Below, one piece after another: positions 52,537 to 61,468 of a stretch of DNA of 64,000 bases. The notes under the pieces were generated by a model. That model made no database searches. It had not been told where the DNA came from and worked only from the letters and a program-made list of their open reading frames with translations. The stretch is from Actinopolyspora lacussalsi (lineage in GTDB: Bacteria > Actinomycetota > Actinomycetes > Mycobacteriales > Pseudonocardiaceae). Where the stretch lies: NCBI GenBank assembly GCA_030803735.1, contig JAURUC010000001.1, forward strand, positions 772,501 to 836,500, written 5' to 3'. How positions within the stretch are numbered: the first letter of the stretch is position 1; each line of letters starts with the position of its first letter. Made by a program: the position numbers and the translations under genes.

Positions 52537-54426
52537 CTACTGCTCGTCGCCGGACAGCCGATGCAACCGCAGCGCCAGCTGAATCTCCAGGCCGCGCTCG
52601 GGAGTCCGCCAGTCCGGGCCGAGCAGTGCCGAAACCCGCTCCAGCCGTTGGGCGACCGTGTTCACGTGCACGTGCAACGCTCGAGCCGTTCTACTGAGAC
52701 CGGCATCGTGCTCGAAGTAGCTTCGCAGTGTTTTGACCAGATCGGTGCCTTTGCGGGAGTCGTAGTCCAGTACCGCCCCGACGGTTCGACGTACGTAGCC
52801 GGAGAGATCACCACGGTCCCCCAGCAACACCCCCAGGAATCCCAACTCCGCCAGGGCCGCCCCCTCACCCGTGCGGCCCAGCGCGAGCAGTGCTTCCAGG
52901 CAGCGGCACGCCTCCTCGTACTTGCCCGCGATTCCATCCAGCCCCTCCACAGGTCCGGAACCGCCCACCGTGACCGGACGTGCCGCGCTCGTGCCGAGTG
53001 CTCGGGCGGCGTACTGGGCCGCGCTTCCCGCATCCGTACCGGGAAGCACGAGAACCAGATGGTCGCCATGGGTACCCGCGAGACCGCTGTGCTGCCCGAC
53101 ATAGCGCGAGGCCGTGGAAGCCAGTCGCTCGCGATCCGCGTTTCCGCAGCGAGAGACCAGCACCACTTTGCTGCCCTCGGGATCGAAGCCGACCCGTCTC
53201 GCTCTGGCCGACAGGCCACCGTACGCGCGTTCCCCCGCGCCGAGCAGCTCGGTGATCAGCTCTCCCCGCACGCGTTCCTCCGCCTCGGCGGTTCTGCGTC
53301 GGAGCAACAGCACCAGTGCGGTAACCACACCCGCGCGTTCGAACAACCGCCGATCGGCATCGGCGGGTTCGTGACAGCCCACCAGCGTCAGGCTGCCGAG
53401 CAGTTCGGGGCCGGCCAACGCCGCGCACACCAGGTTCGTCCGCCACGGCACCGATCTCCCGCTGTTGCGGGACTGCCGCACCGCCCGGCCGGGCCACGGC
53501 AACGAGTCCGTCGCCGCGCACGCCAGCTCGGTGCCGTCCTCGTCGTGTACCACGATACCGCCCCCGAGCACGTCTGCCACGGCTTTCGCGATGTCCTCCA
53601 GGGTCCCGCCGCGCAGTACCAGATCCGTGAGGCGGTCGTGGGCTCGTTCGGCACGTCGCATCGCCGAGTTGTGTTCACGGATGGTCTCGTGCGCGGTGTT
53701 GAGCTCCACCAACGCGTGCCGCGTCTCCTCCAGCAGTCGTGAGTTGTCGATGGCGATAGCGGCGTGGTCGGCCAGTGAGGACAGCAGCGCGATCTCGTCG
53801 TGCGAGTAGTCGCGTGTCGAGCGGTCCGCGGCGTAGAGCACTCCGATCACCGAGCCACCCACCGACAGCGGAACTCCCAGGATGGCCACGAGCCGTTCGT
53901 CACCGACGGCGTGGTCGATGTCGTCGGTGTGCGTGAACCGCTCGTCCTCGAAGTAGGAGGGGGTGGCGTAGGGCCGGGCGGTCTGGGCCACCAGTCCGCC
54001 CAGACCTTCTCCCATCCCGAGCCGCACCTGCTGGAACAGCGCCGAGACGCACCCGTCGGTGACCCGCATGTAAGTGGTACCCGCCCGGGAGTCGTTGAGA
54101 CTGAGATAAGCCACGTGGCTTCCCAGCAGCATCCGCGCGCGGTGCACGATCGCCCGTAACACCGCGTCGGGATCGCGGACCCGCGCCAGGTCCCCCGCGG
54201 TGTCGAAGAGGGCGGCCAGTTCCGACTCGTGGCGGCGCCGTTCGTCGAGGGTGTTGCGGAGTCGTAGCGCCAGCTTCCCCGCCCGCTCCACGCGGTGCAG
54301 GTCCCGGGCGGGGAGCTGAGCACGCGCTTCCACCGGTACCTGCGCGAGCTGCTCACTGGTGCCGTCGCCCGCGAGCAGTTCGAACAGGTTCAGCAGGTAA
54401 TCCGAGCAGGTGAGCATGCTCGTCAT
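52537..54426 (-). CDS. GAF-domain PucR/CdaR-type transcriptional regulator
   Basis: The approximately 629-residue protein has an N-terminal helical stretch, a GAF domain (residues about 75-220, with AYLSLNDSRAGTTYMRV and ERLVAILGVPLSVGGSVIGVLYAADR-type sequence), a middle region and a C-terminal PucR HTH (LRSYFEHDAGLSRTARALHVHVNTVAQRLERV). ATG 54426 was chosen; an upstream extension to 54525 is non-conserved. The transporter and 3-hydroxybutyrate dehydrogenase genes lie upstream on the same strand, so it probably regulates them. The GAF ligand is unknown. Confidence 0.83.
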   Translation of the reverse strand: MTSMLTCSDYLLNLFELLAGDGTSEQLAQVPVEARAQLPARDLHRVERAGKLALRLRNTLDERRRHESELAALFDTAGDLARVRDPDAVLRAIVHRARMLLGSHVAYLSLNDSRAGTTYMRVTDGCVSALFQQVRLGMGEGLGGLVAQTARPYATPSYFEDERFTHTDDIDHAVGDERLVAILGVPLSVGGSVIGVLYAADRSTRDYSHDEIALLSSLADHAAIAIDNSRLLEETRHALVELNTAHETIREHNSAMRRAERAHDRLTDLVLRGGTLEDIAKAVADVLGGGIVVHDEDGTELACAATDSLPWPGRAVRQSRNSGRSVPWRTNLVCAALAGPELLGSLTLVGCHEPADADRRLFERAGVVTALVLLLRRRTAEAEERVRGELITELLGAGERAYGGLSARARRVGFDPEGSKVVLVSRCGNADRERLASTASRYVGQHSGLAGTHGDHLVLVLPGTDAGSAAQYAARALGTSAARPVTVGGSGPVEGLDGIAGKYEEACRCLEALLALGRTGEGAALAELGFLGVLLGDRGDLSGYVRRTVGAVLDYDSRKGTDLVKTLRSYFEHDAGLSRTARALHVHVNTVAQRLERVSALLGPDWRTPERGLEIQLALRLHRLSGDEQ

Positions 54427-54542
54427 GGTCGGGGCGGGGTGGTCCCGACGGCAACCGAGTGACGAACGCGGTTCGGTTTCCGCCGCCGGTTCCTGGTCCC
54501 GGTGGTACGGGCTTCCCGCCGACACCGCCGCTCACCCGTCCT

Positions 54543-55883
54543 TTACCGCGCGATTTCGGTTTCCGCCGTGCTCTCGGTGTGCAGCGAGCTTCCCCGCGTC
54601 TCGGTGGCGAACAGAATGGCCACGGAGGTCACCGCCGCGCCCAGGGCAACATAGACCGCGATCGGTACCCAGCTGTCGAACGCGGCCAGCAGGCCGGTGG
54701 CGATCGTGGGCGCCAGCCCGCCCGCTATCACCGATGCCAGCTGGTAGCCGATCGAGGCGCCCGAGTACCTGACGCGGGTGCCGAACAGCTCGGACATGAA
54801 AGCGGCCTGCGGACCGTACATGGCCGCGTGCAGGATCAGGCCGCCCGTCACCCCGAGCGCGATCAGGGTGAACGACCCGGTTCCGAGCAGCGGGAAGAAC
54901 GCGAAGATCCAGAAACCGGTTCCCACGGCGCCGATCAGATAGATCCCTCTGCGGCCGTACCGGTCGGACAGCGCACCCCAGATCGGAATGACCACGAAAT
55001 GCACCACCGAGGCGACCAGGACCGCGTTGAGCGCGATCGATTCGGACAGCCCCAACTGTTCGGTTATGTAGGTCAGCACGAATGCCGTGATCACGTAGTA
55101 ACAGACGTTCTCGACGAAGCGTGCCCCCGAGGCGATCAGCACCTCACGCCACTGCTCGCGCAGCACCCGAACGATGGGCGGTTGCTCGGGAGTGCTTCGC
55201 TGCTGCGCCTTGTCGGCGGCGTCCAGGAACACCGGCGACTCGCTGACCGACAGTCGGATCCACAGTCCCACCAGCACCAGCAGTCCCGAGAGCAGGAACG
55301 GGACACGCCAGCCCCACGCCATGAAGGCTTCATCCGACTGCACCGCTGACAGCACGGCCAGTACCGCGGTGGCCAGCAGGTTGCCGGTCGGTACCCCCGC
55401 TTGCGGCCAGGAGGCCCAGAAGCCGCGTCGTGCGCTGTCGGTGTGCTCGGACACGATGAGCACCGCTCCGCCCCATTCACCGCCCAGGGCGAATCCCTGC
55501 ACCACTCGCAGCAGGGTCAGCAGGATGGGGGCCGCGACGCCTATCGCCCCGAAAGTGGGAAGCAGCCCCACCGCGAAGGTGGCACCCCCCATCAGCAACA
55601 GACTCAGCACCAGCAGTTTCTTGCGTCCCAGCCGGTCACCGAAGTGACCGAACACCAGGCCACCCAGCGGGCGGAACACGAAGCCGATCGCGAAGCTGGA
55701 GAACGCCAGCAGCGTACCGATCAGCTTGTCCTCGGTGGGGAAGAAAGCCGTGTTGAACACCAACGCGGCTGCCGAGCCGTACAGGAAGAAGTCGTACCAC
55801 TCGACAGTGGTGCCGATCATGCTCGATCCGACGATCCGGGTCAGTGAGGTGCCGGAGGGCGAATCGGATCGTGTCGCGTTCAT
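54543..55883 (-). CDS. MFS transporter, metabolite:H+ symporter (MHS) family
   Basis: The 446-residue, 12-helix transporter has TTVEWYDFFLYGSAAAL, GHFGDRLGRKKLLVLSL (the MFS loop signature) and VQGFALGGEWGGAVLIVSEH, typical of MHS-family carriers of organic acids. It lies next to a 3-hydroxybutyrate dehydrogenase and shares its strand, so 3-hydroxybutyrate or a related acid is the likely substrate. The ATG has AGGAGTGAGAC, the same ribosome site found before cstA. Confidence 0.87.
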   Translation of the reverse strand: MNATRSDSPSGTSLTRIVGSSMIGTTVEWYDFFLYGSAAALVFNTAFFPTEDKLIGTLLAFSSFAIGFVFRPLGGLVFGHFGDRLGRKKLLVLSLLLMGGATFAVGLLPTFGAIGVAAPILLTLLRVVQGFALGGEWGGAVLIVSEHTDSARRGFWASWPQAGVPTGNLLATAVLAVLSAVQSDEAFMAWGWRVPFLLSGLLVLVGLWIRLSVSESPVFLDAADKAQQRSTPEQPPIVRVLREQWREVLIASGARFVENVCYYVITAFVLTYITEQLGLSESIALNAVLVASVVHFVVIPIWGALSDRYGRRGIYLIGAVGTGFWIFAFFPLLGTGSFTLIALGVTGGLILHAAMYGPQAAFMSELFGTRVRYSGASIGYQLASVIAGGLAPTIATGLLAAFDSWVPIAVYVALGAAVTSVAILFATETRGSSLHTESTAETEIAR

Positions 55884-55982
55884 GTCTCACTCCTGTTGTG
55901 CCGGGACACGAGTTGTGCGGATACCCGGTTGCCCGGGGCGGGAACCGGTACGTGGTGCGGCGGAACCGGAACCGGGTGAGGG

Positions 55983-56762
55983 TCACCGCGCGGTCCACGC
56001 TCCGTCGATCGGTATCGAGGCGCCGGTGAGATAGTCGGAGCCCGGCCCGCAGAGCCAACCGACCACTGTGGCTACCTCGTCCGGCTCGATGAGCCTCTTG
56101 ATCGCGCTGTGTCGCAGGAAGACCCGGTCGGCCACCTCGTGCTCGGGGATGCCGTTTTCGCGTGCCTGGGCGGCGAGCTGGCCTTCCAACAACGGGGTTC
56201 GCACGTAGCCGGGCTCGACACAGTTGCTGGTGACACCGTGCGGGCCCCCTTCCAGCGCGGCCACTTTGTTCAGTCCCTCCAACGCGTGCTTGGCGGCTAC
56301 GTACGCCGATTTACCCGCACTGGCCCGTACTCCGTGGACGCTGGAGATGTTGACGATGCGTCCCCATCCCCGCTCGTACATGTGCGGCAGGCAGTGGCGC
56401 ATCAGCAGGAAGGGGGCGGTGACCATGACCTGCTGGATCTGTGTGAAAACGTCGGTGGGGAACTCCTGGATCGGCGCCACGTGCTGAATCCCGGCGTTGT
56501 TGACCAGGATGTCCACCTCGGTCGGCAATCGTGTGACTCCCGAGTCCTCCCGCAGGTCCAGTACGTGTGTCCGGCCGTCGATTTCGTTCGCGGCCGCCGT
56601 CGCGGCCCGCTCGTCGTGATCCAGTACGTGTACCAGACAGCCCGCCGCTGCCAGTCGCTTCGCACAGGCGAACCCGATTCCGCTTCCCGCGCCGGTGACC
56701 AGCGCGGTCGAGCCGGAGAGATCGGCGAACCCGGTGGAAGGATCCGGAAACTCCGTCGTCAT
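55983..56762 (-). CDS. 3-Hydroxybutyrate dehydrogenase
   Basis: The 259-residue SDR has TGAGSGIGFACAKRLAAAG, NNAGIQHVAPIQEFP and SSVHGVRASAGKSAYVAAKH (Ser-Tyr-Lys). NAGIQHVAPI, EPGYVRTPLLEGQ and VGWLCGPGSDYLTGASIPIDGAWTA are the marks of D-3-hydroxybutyrate dehydrogenases. It oxidises 3-hydroxybutyrate to acetoacetate with NAD+. It is the first gene of the group bdh - MHS transporter - GAF regulator. The gap to the transporter is 99 bases and contains a weak CCGGTT hairpin. Confidence 0.88.
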   Translation of the reverse strand: MTTEFPDPSTGFADLSGSTALVTGAGSGIGFACAKRLAAAGCLVHVLDHDERAATAAANEIDGRTHVLDLREDSGVTRLPTEVDILVNNAGIQHVAPIQEFPTDVFTQIQQVMVTAPFLLMRHCLPHMYERGWGRIVNISSVHGVRASAGKSAYVAAKHALEGLNKVAALEGGPHGVTSNCVEPGYVRTPLLEGQLAAQARENGIPEHEVADRVFLRHSAIKRLIEPDEVATVVGWLCGPGSDYLTGASIPIDGAWTAR

Positions 56763-56944
56763 GTCGGATCAGGCTAGACGCGGATCTCGACGTGATCGAT
56801 GTGATGATTCGACACAGCCTTGGACTCCGAAGTGTGCCGTGTCCACATTGTCACGCCCGGAAGGGCACCCGAACCGCATCGCTCCGGACCGGTTGTGCGG
56901 AGCGGCGCGGACGGGCGGGTCCCCGTCCCCGGTGTGCGGGACCA

Positions 56945-56972
56945 CGGTCGGGCCGAACGACCGACCCGACCG
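56945..56972 (-). terminator. Possible terminator after the PepSY gene
   Basis: An 8-bp stem CGGTCGGG/CCCGACCG (56945-56952, 56965-56972) with a 12-base loop lies 27 bases beyond the PepSY stop on the minus strand. There is no T-run. Confidence 0.4.
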
Positions 56973-56998
56973 CACGTGACCAGCCTCGGAGCCGGGTG

Positions 56999-58399
56999 CT
57001 ACTTCCCGCTGGTGCGGATCGCGTGCACCGCTCGCTCGAGGGCCAGGTATCCCAGCAGTGTGATGCCCAGCAAGGGGAGCAGCACCATGAGCAGTGCGAA
57101 TCCGAGCAGTATCGGCAACGGGGCGTTGCGCACCACTGATCCCAGGCGCGGTGGCGCGCCGAGTGAGCCGGAGGGCCTGCGCAACAACCAGACCCGATAA
57201 CCCGCGATGATCAGCACCAGCAACGCGACCGCGAGCGCGGTCAACAGCAGCCGCGTGGCCAGCCCGAACAACTGGGCCTGGTGAAAGTCGATCCCCAGCG
57301 AGGTGGCCTTGGCCAGCGGAGGGTACTCCGCCCATTCCACCCGGTCGACGATCTCACCGGTGTCGCCGTTCACGGCCAGCGCTGTGGGGTTCACCGGCCA
57401 TCGGCTGTCGTCCTCCTCGACTTTCCACGCGTGTCCGGGGGAGTCGGGTGGCTCGAATACCACGACTCCGTTCAGTCCGGCCTCCCGCGCCGCGGTTGCC
57501 GCCCGGTCTGCTCCGGCCGTCGTCACCTCGGCCGTGGCTGATTCGTCTACTGTGGCTCCACCGGCCTCCTCGGTCCCGGTGTTCGGGTGCAGTACCGTGG
57601 ACACCTCGGGTGAGTCCGAGTCGAACTGACTTCGTGCCACGTCGACCCAGGAACCCGCGTACGTCGTCCAGGTCAGGCCGGTGACTATGAGCAGTACCAG
57701 CCCCGCGGCGGCGGTGACTCCGACGAGCCCGTGCAGCGAACGCCACCGGGGACGTCCCGGCTTCCGGAACAGAAAGTTTCTGGCGAGAGCTCGGTTGTCG
57801 CGTGGCCACCACAGCACGAGTCCGGTGATTATCGATACCAGCAGCCAACTCGCGGCCAGTTCGGATATCGGTTCCGCGAATTTCCCTATTCGAAAGTTGG
57901 AATGCAGGTTACGCAGCCATTCGTCCGGCCGGTTCGATTCGGTTATACTGCCGGTGACTTCGGCCGAAGACGGGTCGACGTAGACTGTCACCGTGCCTTT
58001 CGGCTTTTCGAACCTGTTCTGCTCGGCTGTTTCCGGGGCCAGGGTTACCGCCGTTGTCTCCTCGCCCGCCGGAGCGGCAGGAGCGGCAGGGGTCACAGAG
58101 GATAATCGCAGTTCGGGCCGTGTTTCACGCGCCGAGGAGATCTGTTCGTCCAGCGGTCGCGCCGGGCCTTCGGCGGTCGCGCTGAGGGCCTGCCGGTGCA
58201 GCATGTGTTCCAGTTGCGGATTCCAGGCGTACAGAATTCCGGTAATCGCCATGGCGAACAAGATCGGGGCGGCCAGTACTCCGCCGAGAAAATGCACACG
58301 CCACAGCACGGGACGTATCGTCGCGCGTTGGCGGGCCCTTGGTTCGTTCGTCTCCCGTGTCCGGGAAACGGGGGTGGACTCGGTTGATCGTCGGGACAC
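56999..58399 (-). CDS. PepSY-domain transmembrane protein
   Basis: The 466-residue protein has four helices: VHFLGGVLAAPILFAMAITGILYAW (first), ELAASWLLVSIITGLVLWWPR, LHGLVGVTAAAGLVLLIVTGLTW and a C-terminal pair. WRVHFLGG and RSLHGLVG are the PepSY_TM pattern seen in iron-uptake and reductase-linked membrane proteins. The large outside loop is Thr/Ala/Glu rich. The GTG start at 58399 follows AGGAG. No siderophore or reductase gene is adjacent, so its role is open. Confidence 0.82.
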   Translation of the reverse strand: MSRRSTESTPVSRTRETNEPRARQRATIRPVLWRVHFLGGVLAAPILFAMAITGILYAWNPQLEHMLHRQALSATAEGPARPLDEQISSARETRPELRLSSVTPAAPAAPAGEETTAVTLAPETAEQNRFEKPKGTVTVYVDPSSAEVTGSITESNRPDEWLRNLHSNFRIGKFAEPISELAASWLLVSIITGLVLWWPRDNRALARNFLFRKPGRPRWRSLHGLVGVTAAAGLVLLIVTGLTWTTYAGSWVDVARSQFDSDSPEVSTVLHPNTGTEEAGGATVDESATAEVTTAGADRAATAAREAGLNGVVVFEPPDSPGHAWKVEEDDSRWPVNPTALAVNGDTGEIVDRVEWAEYPPLAKATSLGIDFHQAQLFGLATRLLLTALAVALLVLIIAGYRVWLLRRPSGSLGAPPRLGSVVRNAPLPILLGFALLMVLLPLLGITLLGYLALERAVHAIRTSGK

Positions 58400-58792
58400 A
58401 CCGGCTCCTGTCTTCGGCGGTCGGGTGTTACCCGACCGTTCGGGTTGGGCGTGTGTGGAGTTCCCACGATCATTGGAGTGTGATCGATGCCACCTCCGGT
58501 GTTCAACGGTTGATCACGTGCTGGCCATCCGGTTCAGGGCCTTGGTCGGGCGGAGCGGATGGCCCCGTGCCAACCGGGCGTGTCGCGAACATGCTGTTCA
58601 GGTGGTGTGGCTGTCCCTTGGTCCGTTCACGACCCCCGGAGAGCCGCACTCGGGAACGACACCCGATCGGCCGAATCGATTCCGTTGTGGCGTCTCGGCG
58701 CGTCGAGCCCGTCCCGGGCGGGGCCTCCCCACGCGTGCCCGGCGGGGTGGACGGATGACGGGCTCCTGCCGTCGGAGCCCGTCACATCATCC
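58400..58792. other. Intergenic stretch with cstA terminator
   Basis: No gene is credible in these 393 bases. The left end carries the PepSY promoter region; the right end holds the cstA hairpin at 58756-58784. A Met-starting reading here (58093-58811 area) is a shadow without a ribosome site or conserved sequence. Confidence 0.5.
58756..58784 (-). terminator. Terminator hairpin after cstA
   Basis: A perfect 11-bp stem TGACGGGCTCC/GGAGCCCGTCA (58756-58766 and 58774-58784) with a 7-base loop lies 9 bases after the cstA stop on the minus strand. A U-tract is not evident. Confidence 0.75.
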
Positions 58793-60511
58793 TTATCCTT
58801 CCGTGGCGTAATGATGGGAATCGGTGGTTTCGTCGCGGCTGCGCACAGCTCTGCGCAGCGCTACTGCCGCTTCCACGATCAGCCACACCGCCAGCAGGAA
58901 GATGATCACATCCAGCGGGGCGAGTACCCACTGACCCTGCGTGACGAACTCGACGAGGTTCAGCGCCAGAGCCCATGTGGTCATCACCAGCAGGAACAGC
59001 AGCGGTACCAGTACCGCCAGCGGATTCCGCCTGTTCTTGGTCACCCACACCGCCACCACGGCCAGCGCGAGCCCAGCCGTGAGCTGGTTGGTGGTACCGA
59101 ACAGTTGCCAGAGAACCCCGAAGGTGTAGCCCTTTTCGCCTCCACCGGGCAGTAACGCCATCGCCATCGGGATGACCACGGCAACCGTACTGGCCAGTGT
59201 CATGTTGCGCGCCAGCGGGCGAACCCTGGTGATCTCGCCGATCTCCTGCACCACGTAACGCTGTAGCCGTACGCCCGTGTCCATCGTGGTGGCGGCGAAA
59301 CTGATCACCATGATCGTGGCGAACACCAGGCCGACGCTGATCGGCAGTCCCAGATTGTTCGCGAATCCGGCCACACCCCGTACGAAGTTCTGGGTCGCCC
59401 CGTCGGAGGCGGTGGCGAAGCTGGCGTAGAGGTTGTTCCACTCGACGGTCGAGCCCACCGCTCCCGCGGTAACCGCGAGCACTGCGGCGACCGCGAGCGA
59501 CCCTTCACCCACGGCCCCCATGTATCCGATGTATCGGGCATCGGTTTCCCTGCCCAGCTGTTTGGAGGACGTGCCCGACGAGACCAGGCTGTGGAAACCC
59601 GACACCGCCCCACAGGCGATGGTCACGAACAGGAACGGGAACCAGCTCGGCGAGTCGGCGGGGACGTCGTTGATCACGGGTGCGACTATCCGGTCGAAGC
59701 CGACCACGACGCCCACCAGGATCACGGCGAGCCCGACGAACAGTTGGTGCGAGTTGATGTAGTCCCTGGGCTGTAGCAACACCCACACCGGAAGTCGTGA
59801 GGCGACGAAGGTGTAGGCGAACAGGAAGACGACCCACAGTGTCCTGGGCTCCACCCCGAGCGTGGCGGCGAGGGGACCCAGCGAGACGGGAAAGGCCATG
59901 CCGAGCAGGATCGTCAGATACAACACGATCACACCGATGATCGATGGCAGGAACGCCGAGGACCTGGTGTGATAGACGTACTGGCCGATACCGATGGCCA
60001 GTGGCACCTGTAGCACCACGGGCAGCACGGCAGCCGGGTTGGCCACGAACAGGTTGGCGATGACCACGGCGAACACGGCGTTGACCAGTGTCAGCAGGAA
60101 GAAAATGATCAACAGGAACAGTGTGCGAGCTCTTCTGCTGATCACGTCACGAGCCAGGGTTCCGATACTCTCGGCCCGGTGCCGTACTGAGACCACCAGT
60201 GAACCGAAATCGTGTGCACCCGCCGCGAAGATGGTTCCGAAAGTGATCCACAGCAGTGCCGGTCCCCAACCCCAGAACACCGCGATGGCCGGTCCCACGA
60301 TCGGAGCGGCACCCGCTACCGAGGTGAAGTGGTGTCCGAACAGTACGTGCTTGTTCGTCGGTACGAAGTCGACTCCGTCCCCCCTCTGGTGGGCCGGTGT
60401 CACGAACTCGGGGTCCAAACCGTACACACGGCGTGCCAGATAAGCCGAGTAGTAGCGGTATCCGAGAGCGAAGATCCCCAGAACCACCAGGGCCGGAACG
60501 ATCGCGGGCAT
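58793..60511 (-). CDS. cstA: Carbon starvation protein CstA, pyruvate/peptide permease family
   Basis: The 572-residue protein has many helices and the CstA signatures: GYRYYSAYLARRVYGLDP, FVPTNKHVLFGHHFTSVAGAAPIVGPAIA and FAAGAHDFGSLVVSVRHRAESIG. Related transporters import pyruvate or peptides. The C-terminal soluble extension of E. coli CstA is absent, as usual in actinobacteria. The start is preceded by GGAGTGAGAC. It is divergent from the unknown gene at 60619. Confidence 0.92.
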   Translation of the reverse strand: MPAIVPALVVLGIFALGYRYYSAYLARRVYGLDPEFVTPAHQRGDGVDFVPTNKHVLFGHHFTSVAGAAPIVGPAIAVFWGWGPALLWITFGTIFAAGAHDFGSLVVSVRHRAESIGTLARDVISRRARTLFLLIIFFLLTLVNAVFAVVIANLFVANPAAVLPVVLQVPLAIGIGQYVYHTRSSAFLPSIIGVIVLYLTILLGMAFPVSLGPLAATLGVEPRTLWVVFLFAYTFVASRLPVWVLLQPRDYINSHQLFVGLAVILVGVVVGFDRIVAPVINDVPADSPSWFPFLFVTIACGAVSGFHSLVSSGTSSKQLGRETDARYIGYMGAVGEGSLAVAAVLAVTAGAVGSTVEWNNLYASFATASDGATQNFVRGVAGFANNLGLPISVGLVFATIMVISFAATTMDTGVRLQRYVVQEIGEITRVRPLARNMTLASTVAVVIPMAMALLPGGGEKGYTFGVLWQLFGTTNQLTAGLALAVVAVWVTKNRRNPLAVLVPLLFLLVMTTWALALNLVEFVTQGQWVLAPLDVIIFLLAVWLIVEAAVALRRAVRSRDETTDSHHYATEG

Positions 60512-60618
60512 GTCTCACTCCTCCGGCGTGGCTGCGGCGTCCGACAACGTGGTATAAGCCACCCACGGAGAGTATCTCCCATTCAGGGGTCACACACCAG
60601 GTTGAAAGGACAGAGCCG

Positions 60619-61446
60619 TTGCGGCAAATCCGTTCAGTGTGGCGAAAGGCGCTGACCGGCGAACTCTGCTGGGTGGACTCGGCGGGACGTCCGAACGGGA
60701 TCGCCGTGACACCGTTGTTGCGTGGTGAGGTGCCGTGTGTGGCGCTGCCGTACTCCCATCGTGCGACCGTTCGACTGTTGGCGGAGGCGACCGAGGTCGG
60801 TTTCGCCGTTACGGACGGACGTTCGCTGCGAACGGGGGAGGGGGGCATGGTGGTCTTCGGTCCCGTCCGGGTGATCGATGATCTGTCGGGCTCGTTGTTC
60901 GGCGAACAGCTGCTCGAACAGGAGCTGCGCAAATACCCGCCCTCGCGTGCGCTCGTCGACAGCCTGCTGCTCCGCCGCGAGAACTGGTGGTGGATGCCAC
61001 GAGTGGTCGTGGAGTTGTCCGGAGTGAACCGTGTCGTCGAATCCGCCCGCCGTGACGATCCCGCGCGAGACGCGTTGTTGATTCACGGGTCGGAGACCCC
61101 CGCGGTTAGTACCGTGGCACTCGGTGAGCGCAGCTCCGGCCGTATGGAAATCACCCCATTGGATGATGCTTTGCTCTCCGACGGGGGGACGGGAATGGTA
61201 TTCGGGTACGACTACACCAGTACCGACCTCGAAAGATGGGAAAGCTGGCGGTTTTCCGGTTCGTTGCGGCGTGGCGGGCTCGAAATCTCGCACGGGGAGG
61301 GGACACCCGGCGAAAAGTCCCGTCCCCTCGGGCTGTTGGAGCGGATTCGGCGCAGGCACAAGATCGCCAAAGCGTGTCGCGGTGAGATAACCGTCGCCGA
61401 ACGTCACACGAACGGGGGTTCCCGAGAGGTGTCGTGGACCCCGTGA
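60619..61446 (+). CDS. Conserved-looking hypothetical protein, possible flavin split-barrel fold
   Basis: I do not recognise a family with certainty. A TTG start at 60619 is supported by AAAGGA at 60605-60610. The 275-residue protein has GELCWVDSAGRPNGIAVTPLL followed by CVALPYSHRATVRLLAEATEVGFAVTD near the N-terminus, which resembles the alternating strands of pyridoxamine-phosphate-oxidase-like split-barrels, then a Trp-rich WWWMPRVVVELSG segment and a charged C-terminus. It is divergent from cstA by 107 bases. A nucleotide- or flavin-binding role is only a guess. Confidence 0.55.
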   Translation: MRQIRSVWRKALTGELCWVDSAGRPNGIAVTPLLRGEVPCVALPYSHRATVRLLAEATEVGFAVTDGRSLRTGEGGMVVFGPVRVIDDLSGSLFGEQLLEQELRKYPPSRALVDSLLLRRENWWWMPRVVVELSGVNRVVESARRDDPARDALLIHGSETPAVSTVALGERSSGRMEITPLDDALLSDGGTGMVFGYDYTSTDLERWESWRFSGSLRRGGLEISHGEGTPGEKSRPLGLLERIRRRHKIAKACRGEITVAERHTNGGSREVSWTP

Positions 61447-61468
61447 CCCGAGCGGGAAACCGAACTTT

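Noticed and set aside
54427..54525. N-terminal extension of the GAF regulator from the upstream ATG at 54525
   Set aside because: The extra residues are low-complexity Arg/Pro/Glu and would nearly abut the transporter stop; the ATG at 54426 gives a normal start.
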